This document shows positions 57,511-64,000 of a DNA stretch of 64,000 nt, piece by piece (within the stretch, counting starts at the first letter, position 1; each line of letters starts with the position of its first letter). Where the stretch lies: the NCBI GenBank assembly GCA_021442155.1, contig CM038225.1, positions 84,270,925 through 84,334,924 of the forward strand, in the 5' to 3' direction. Source of the DNA: Cymbidium sinense (Eukaryota > Streptophyta > Magnoliopsida > Asparagales > Orchidaceae). The notes beneath the pieces were generated by a model. It was given only the letters and a program-made list of their open reading frames with translations. It ran no database searches and was not told the origin of the DNA. Position numbers and translations under genes: made by a program.

Positions 57511-60345
57511 GGATAAGATAAGTCTATTGGATAAAACCTCATAATAATATTATCAAAATCAATCGATTTCGTTTCTCAAAATGCTTTTTGTGGTGGCATT
57601 TTCAAAATTTTAAAGATGCTTGTTACTTGTGCCTTTGCCTATCCTCTTCTTGCATGTTATTATCTTTGAATTAATACATTAACAAAGCTATTGAGATTTC
57701 TTCTTAACAAAAGGTTGGCTTAACATCTGGATTGAGGTGGATGCTCTCTTACTGATTGATATGTTGACCTCCACCAAGATAGGCAATACATATTTGTTCT
57801 ACCTCCTTAATCACACTAGAGTTCTTCTATCTCAAGTTTGTTTCAAAATCACTCATGTTTGGCATAAAATGCATGTCTTTGATTACCTTGCTAATCGGGG
57901 CTAGATTAGATGACATAACCTTTTCTTTGATTAGCTCAATCTTCTAAACTCTTGCATGGGTTGGTAATTTGGACAATCTTGGTTTACCCTATATCCAAAA
58001 TTAGTCTCTGTTTTAGGTATTTAATATGTTATTGGTTTTCCCAACCTATATGTTTTATCCATAATTATTATTCTATTGTCCTTTGGGTTACTCTGATGTA
58101 TTTTCCTAAAACTATTTACTAGATTTCCTGTGTTGGCAGCTATTTCCTCTGTTGCCTCTGCTATTGGTTCACTCTTATTTGTCCATATACTTATTTGAGA
58201 CTTTTGCTCTTGATGTTTCCCTTCCTGAAGGGGGGGGGGTGTGCTTCCTTTTTCCTTAATCTGCTTGTTGGAGATGGCCCTTTAACAAACTTGCAGGGAC
58301 AGATTATTTTATTTTCTTTCAACCCCTGCTATCTTACTGCACGATTGGGACTTCTCTATTGGTTCTTTTGCATGTTTGGGACTATTTTTTTCCTCTCCTT
58401 CTTGCTATCTCTACTATTACTATTTACTTAGACTCTGGTCTTTTTCTCCTTGATTTATTGGATTGTATGCTGCTATTTTTTCTTTTGTCTTTCTATTTCA
58501 ATGATATAATTGTACAACATTTTATATCCTCCATCGGGCTCAGTATTTGGTCTGCTGTCTTGGCTTCTAGGTGAATGGTCTTAAGGGTTTTTATCTAGAG
58601 CAGGCTTATTTTTGTGGTTGGCTTTTTTGACTGCTCCTATCTTCTATTGTTTGAGGGGTTGTTGGAGGGGTGGTTAGCCAAATTATTGGTGATTTGGCAG
58701 TATGGGTCTTTCTGCCTTTTCATTATTCTCTTGGACCATTTAGATTTGTGCAATTCCTATTGTGAATTTGCTATTATCAAGGTGATTGTTAGCATCTGTT
58801 TGGGAGGACATGAATGGGGTTTCCCTTATATCCTATATGACTTTGTTCATCAAGCTGGTTTTTGTTTATGGAACAATTGGTTACTAAGGCTTTTACCTAT
58901 TTCATCTTTATGGATTTCTTGTATTGGAGGCTCTTACCTTTGTTCTCCCAACTGTGGGTTTACTGTTGGTTGTCCTGCTTTTGGTTGGGTCCTTTTCCAT
59001 TTGCCCTTTGGGTTTATTCTGCCCCTTTTCCCAACCTGCAATGACAAAGTGTTTTATTTACTACCCATTCCTGTTCTTACCTTTCACGATTGGGTTTTTT
59101 TCTTGACTCCCTCTCTTGCTGTCTTTCTTGTGGCTAGTTACTTAGCTACTAGGCTGCTTTCCCTTAACTGGCAGTATTTTTCTGCTGTTATTTGGTTGAT
59201 TTACATTTTAGTTCTTTGCAGTTTTGGTGTTGTCTTCAAAAATCATTGTCGGGTTCAGTATCTATTTTTCTATTCTGGTGTTTGCCAGCATACTCTTTCT
59301 GGATATTATGCATTGCAGGCTAGCTTTTGTGGTTGCTCTTGTGGATGGTTTCTTGTTCTCTTAATTACATATTGGAAAATAATCAGATCTGTTCTTTCGG
59401 ATCTATTAAACTTGTACAATTACTGTTGTTATCATGCAATTATCAAGGGGCTTATTAACATCTGTATTGCTGATCCTGAATGGCTACTACTTTGGATTCA
59501 AGCCTGGCCTTTTAGTCTGATGATTGTAGTGTATTTCACCCCTTTTGCTGTGGCCTTTATTTTTCTGATTAGCTTATCAGTTATGTTTTGCTTGACTCTC
59601 TTTGATATGTATATTTATTGTTGTGGTCTTATTATCAATATGGTGGATGTGCCCAGAATTTTCAGCTGGTTTGGGATTTCGTTGGTTGTGCATTCTCATG
59701 CCTTGTGGGCTTTATTTGGTGATACTTATCTTATATGGGGTGGGTGGCATCCCTTTACCATTCCGATCTATGCTACCTTCTTTTCTATTATGTATGCAGG
59801 TATTAAAGACCATATCAACTCCTCCAAATGGAAGCTGTTCCACCTCAGGTATGTAGGCTATGAAGGCTGGGATGATTTCACTCATCTTTTGGTTGGTAGT
59901 AGCACTTGTGATGTAGCCCTTCATTGGAAGTTTGGATGCTTATGTTTGTGGCAGCCCCAAATTTGTGTGGTAGAGCTCTTTATTAGATCTTCTATAATTC
60001 ACTCATTTTATTCTGTTTTCGCCTTTAATTTGATCTGTATTACTTTATTTGTGCTAACTATTTTACCTAGATGCTTGCAGATTCTGTGCTATTTCCTTAA
60101 TGAAGGCATCAACTTCTCTGATCTTCAAGAGCCTTTGATGAAGATGGTCCATTGGCTTTTATTTTTTATTAATCTTTATCTGTTGCTTTCCTTTTCCTTT
60201 TCCTTTCTTGTGATTGTAACTAGACAGGGGATTAACTCTCTAGGCTATTTGTAGCTCTTTGAGCAGTAGTTTCTGAGTTTATCCCCTCTTAAGGACCTTG
60301 TAATCCTTTCTTGTGGCAATAAAATTCCCCTATATGGGGTTTCCC
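57511..60345 (+). other. Long T-rich 3' untranslated region of the L1, with an open frame
   Basis: About 2.8 kb of T-rich sequence between ORF2 and the poly(A). It includes a ten-base G run near 58,230 and an uninterrupted frame of 546 codons (58,614-60,254). Its product would be extremely hydrophobic (Leu, Phe, Trp, Cys, Tyr), which is what T-rich sequence gives by chance, since all stop codons contain A. A 666-base duplication lies within it, in frame: 'gtgcaattcctattgtga' at 58,749 against 'gtacaattactgttgtta' at 59,415. I recognise no protein family. The 3' end resembles other plant L1 tails. Confidence 0.6.
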
Positions 60346-60357
60346 AAAAAAAAAAAA
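60318..60357 (+). terminator. L1 polyadenylation signal, hairpin and poly(A)
   Basis: AATAAA at 60,318-60,323, followed at once by CCCC-TATAT-GGGG (60,327-60,339), a short spacer and twelve A (60,346-60,357). Telomere-like repeats begin directly after. This is the 3' end copied during integration. Confidence 0.85.
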
Positions 60358-63300
60358 TCTTAAACCCTAAACCCTAAACCATAAAACTTTCAACCATAAA
60401 CCTTAAACCCTAAAACCTAAACTAAACTAAAAAATAAAATAAACCTAAAAATAAAACTTAAATGTCAAATAAAAATAAGATCAATCCAAAATAAAATAAA
60501 ATAAGACCTTAATAAAAACATAAACATTAGTGATAAACCTAAAAATAATACAAAATAAATTAAAAAAAAACCTAAACTAAACTAAAAAAAACTAAACTAA
60601 AATAAATAAACCTAAACTACTAAAATAAACTAAACTAAAATAAAACCTAAACCTAAACCCAAAATAAACTAAATCTAAACTTAAAGCTAAATTAAATTAA
60701 ATAAATTAAAATAAAAATAAACCAAAAATAAAAACCTAAAACCTAAACTTAAAAAAAGTAAAATAAAAACCTAAACTGGCAAATAAATAAAACTTAAACC
60801 TAAAAATAAAATAAAAAATAAAACAAAATAAAAAAATAACTGACCTGACCTTACTAAAGACTAAGATAAACATACTAAGATAAATAACAAGATAAATAAA
60901 TAAATAATAAAATATGCCTAAATAAGTATAAGATATAATCCTGGAGCCTGCTGGGTTTGTTTTTTTAATAAAAACTACCCTAGGCCCTAAGACCCTTACT
61001 GGAGCCAGGCCACTAAACCCTACCCTAAACCTCACACTAAATGTTACCCTATCTAAATTAACCTAAATCCTAAATTAACCCTAAACCCTAAACCCTAAAC
61101 CATAAACCTTACACTAACTCTAAATTCTAAACCCTAAATGCTAAAGACTAAAACCTTGAACCTTAAACCCTAAACTAACCCTTAACCCTAAACCGTAAAC
61201 CCTAAAAACCCAAAACCTAAAGTTTAAAGCTCAAAATTTAAAACTAAACCCAAATCTAACCTAAACCAAGCTAACCTTAAACTCCTAAACACTATATCCA
61301 ATACCTAAACTCTAAAGTAACTCTAACTCTACAACCCTAAACCAAAACCCTAAATCAGAAACTCCTAAACACTAAATTCAAAACCCTAAACTCTAATCCT
61401 AAACTATAAACTAATCCTAAACACTAAACCTAAACCTAAACTATAAACCCTAAACTATAAACCCTAACACTATCCTAAATTCTAAATTCTAAATTAAAGT
61501 TTAAACTTGAACTTAAACTTAAACTAACCTTAACCTAAACTATAAACCTAAACTAAATACCTAAAACTCTAAAGTATAAAGTTTAAAACCTAAACCTTAA
61601 ACTCCTAATCTAACCTTAAACCTGCTAACCTAAAACCCTAAACCTTAAAACCTAAAACCTAAAGTTTAAACACACTATTTTAGACTAAACCTAAACCCAA
61701 ACCCTAAACCCTAAACCCTAAAATACTAAACCATAAAACCATAAAATCTAAACCCTAAACCCTAAACATACAACCTTAATCCCTAAACCCTAAATCCTAA
61801 ACCCTAAAACACTAAACCCTAAAACCCAAAACCCAAAACTGTAAACCCTAAACCCTAAAATGTACAACCCTAAAACCTACAACCTTAAACCCTAAACCCA
61901 AAACCCCAAACTCTAAACCCTAAACCCTAAAAACCTAAAAACCTAAACCTAAACTAAATAAAACTTACAAATAAAATAAATTAGAAAACCTAAACCTAAA
62001 TAAAATAAATTAATTAAAACTTAAACTAAAACCTACACCTAAACTTAAACTTAAAAATAAAATTAAAAAAAATAAAAAATAAAAATTAAACTAAAATAAA
62101 ATAAATAAAAAATTAATCTAAGTTAAAAAATAAAATAAACCTAAAAATAAAACTTAAACATAAAATAAAAAATCAACCTAAAATAAAATAAAATAAGAAC
62201 TACATAAAAACCTAAACCTAAGCAATAAACCTAAAAATAAAACATAAAAATAAATAAAAAATAAAACCTAAACCCTAAACAAAAAAAAAACCTAAACCTA
62301 AAATAAAAATAAAATAAACCTAAATCTAAACTAAAAGAAATTAAACTAAAATAAATAAAAACTAAACCTAAATCTAAAATAAACTAAACCTAAAATTAAA
62401 GCTAAACTAAATAAAATGTAAAAAACTAAAAATATACCTGAACCTAAAAGTAAACCTAAAATAAAAACCTAAAACCTAAACCTAAAAAATATAAAATAAA
62501 AGCGTAAACCTAAACCTAAAAATAAAAAATAAAACTTAAACCTAAAAATAAAATAAAAATAAAACTAAACTAAAAAAATAAACATAAACCTAAACCTAAA
62601 AAAATAAACTAAAATACAAAACCTAAAGTAAAATAAATAAACATAAAATAAACTAAATAAATAAAATAATCCAAAATAAAAATATAAAATAAACTAAATA
62701 AACATAAACCTACCAGTTTCTTTTATTTTTTTTTAAGATAAAAAACCTAAACCCGAAACCCTAAACCTTAAAACTAATTGTAAACCTTATACCATAGACC
62801 TACAACCCTAAACCCTAAAAAAGCCTTAACCTTAAACATTAAACCCTAAACCATAAACCTTAAACACCAAACACTAAATCCTAAACCCTAAACCCTAAAC
62901 CCTAAATCCTCAACTAACCCTAAACCCTAAACTGTAAACCATAAATCATAAACCCAAACACTAACCCTATATCCTAAACCCTAAACCCTAAACCCTATAG
63001 CCTAAAACCTTGAACCTTAAAGCCTAAACTAACCCTAAACCTTAAACCCTAAACCTTAAAAACTCGAAACCCTACACTAACCCTAAACCATAAACCCTAA
63101 ACACTAAACCCTAAACCTTAAACTATAAACCTAAACCTTAAACCCTAACACTAACCCTAAATCCTAAACCCTAAAACCTAAAGCCTAAAACCTTGAACTT
63201 TAAAGACTAAATTAACTGTAAACCCTAAACCTAAAACTTAAAATCCTAAACTAAACATAATCACTAAACCCTAAATAGAAAAAACCCTAAATCCTAAAGC

Positions 63301-64000
63301 CTAAAGCCTAAACCCTAAACCTTAAACCCTAATCTAACCCTAAACCTTAAGCTAACCCTAAACCTCAAAAACCTAAAACCCTAAAGCCTAAACACTAAAC
63401 CCTAAACCATAAACCCTAACCCTAAACCCTAAACTCCAAAACACTAAACCCTAAAACCCTAAAATTAAACCTTAAATCCAAACCCTAAACCCTAAACCTT
63501 AAAGCCTAAACTTACAACCCTAAACCCTAAACCCTAAACCCTAAACTCTAAACCCTAAACCCTAAAACCTATAACCAAAAAACCTAAAACCCTAAACCCT
63601 ACCCCTATGCCCCAAACCCTAAACCCTAAACCCTGAAAACCTAAAAACCTAAACCTAAACTAAATAAAACCAATAAATTAAAAAAATTAAAAAACCTAAA
63701 CCAAAATAAAATAAAAAAATAAAAACCTAAACTAAAACCTAAAGTTAAACCTAAAACTAAAAATTAAAATAAAATAAAATAAAAAATAAAAACTAAACTA
63801 AAATAAAATAAATAAAAACTTAAACTAAATTAAAAAAAAATAAACATAAAAATAAAACATAAACATAAAATAAAAAAATGAACCTAAAATAAACTAAAAT
63901 AAGAACTAAATAAAAACCTAAAAATAAAACCGAAAAATAAATAAAAAAAAACTTAAACCCTAAACTAAAAAAACATAAACCTAAAATAAAAATAAAATAA
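60358..64000 (+). repeat. Telomere-like array, block 5
   Basis: CCCTAAA words directly after the L1 tail, A-rich arrays (60,410-60,940), T-rich box and short GC-rich patch (60,952-61,020), then the best-preserved long telomere-like stretch of the window (61,060-61,930), A-rich again to 62,710, T-rich box (62,711), a second long CCCTAAA stretch (62,750-63,640) with runs of four or more exact units near 62,890 and 63,530, and A-rich to the window end. No genes. Confidence 0.93.

Larger units (their letters stand above)
52381..60357 (+). mobile_element. L1-type LINE, nearly full length, inactive
   Basis: Complete order of a plant L1 element: 5' untranslated start (52,381), ORF1 with a DUF4283-like domain, ORF2 with APE endonuclease, RT and a C-terminal zinc-finger region, a long 3' untranslated region, an AATAAA signal, and a 12-base poly(A) at 60,346-60,357. 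The total of about 8 kb is at the upper end for this class. Both flanks are telomere-like repeats; a target-site duplication cannot be defined in such sequence. Many stops and frameshifts show it is dead. Confidence 0.9.

Noticed and set aside
58614..60254. Multi-pass membrane protein gene
   Set aside because: The frame lies between L1 ORF2 and the L1 poly(A); hydrophobic composition follows from T-rich sequence and no family pattern is visible. Kept only as a finding to test.
40661..64000. A functional chromosome end
   Set aside because: The repeats are heavily degenerate, interrupted by LINEs and gene fragments and not at a sequence end; polarity would place the end towards the retrotransposon side.
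1..64000. tRNA, rRNA or other structured RNA genes
   Set aside because: I saw no cloverleaf with A and B box spacing and no rRNA core sequence; the tRNA-Arg-like words at 17,688 and 18,444 are primer-binding sites.

Overview
This is plant nuclear DNA with no intact host gene. It shows plant-type telomere-like repeats (CCCTAAA on the + strand), Ty3/gypsy elements of the Tat lineage (two successive RNase H domains, tRNA-Arg primer site, very long LTR) and two kinds of plant LINE. A seed plant with a repeat-rich genome is the safe reading; I cannot name the species. Almost every coding stretch is broken by stops and frameshifts, so I call most of them pseudogenes.

Left half (1-40,660): a pile-up of related Tat/Ogre-like retrotransposons. 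An inverted LTR piece (1-1,752) abuts element A (+), which runs gag, protease, RT, RNase H, second RNase H, integrase to 7,849, then 2.5 kb of non-coding 3' sequence and a 7.3-kb LTR (10,338-17,678). That LTR is followed by a primer-binding site, a leader fragment, a second copy of the LTR end with its own primer site, then two LTR 5' ends arranged head to head as a 1.5-kb inverted repeat (18,481-20,042). The inverted arm is the LTR of element B (-), the most complete copy: 3' non-coding region, integrase, RNase H, RT, protease, gag, a further upstream ORF (to 31,165) and a 2-kb leader made of tandem hairpins (about 31,230-33,240). B's 5' LTR is reduced to about 200 bp and is fused to a third, older copy, element C (-; 33,919-36,143). 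C's protease is interrupted by another LTR (+; 36,144 to about 40,660).

Right half (40,661-64,000): a degenerate telomere-like domain, all in one orientation. Stretches of recognisable CCCTAAA pass into A-rich TAAA/TAAAA arrays and then restart after a recurring T-rich box. Embedded in it are a 5'-truncated RTE-type LINE (-; 43,261-45,523), four 3'-anchored copies of the end of a glycine-rich protein gene, and a nearly full-length but dead L1-type LINE (+; 52,381-60,357) with a poly(A) tail. Several GC-rich blocks read CCTGGG where CCTAAA is expected.

Nothing here forms a host pathway. The most interesting signals are structural: the leader hairpins of element B, whose stems change in a compensating way while the loop stays constant; three matching hairpins just after integrase; and the organisation of the telomere-like domain with its retroposed passengers.
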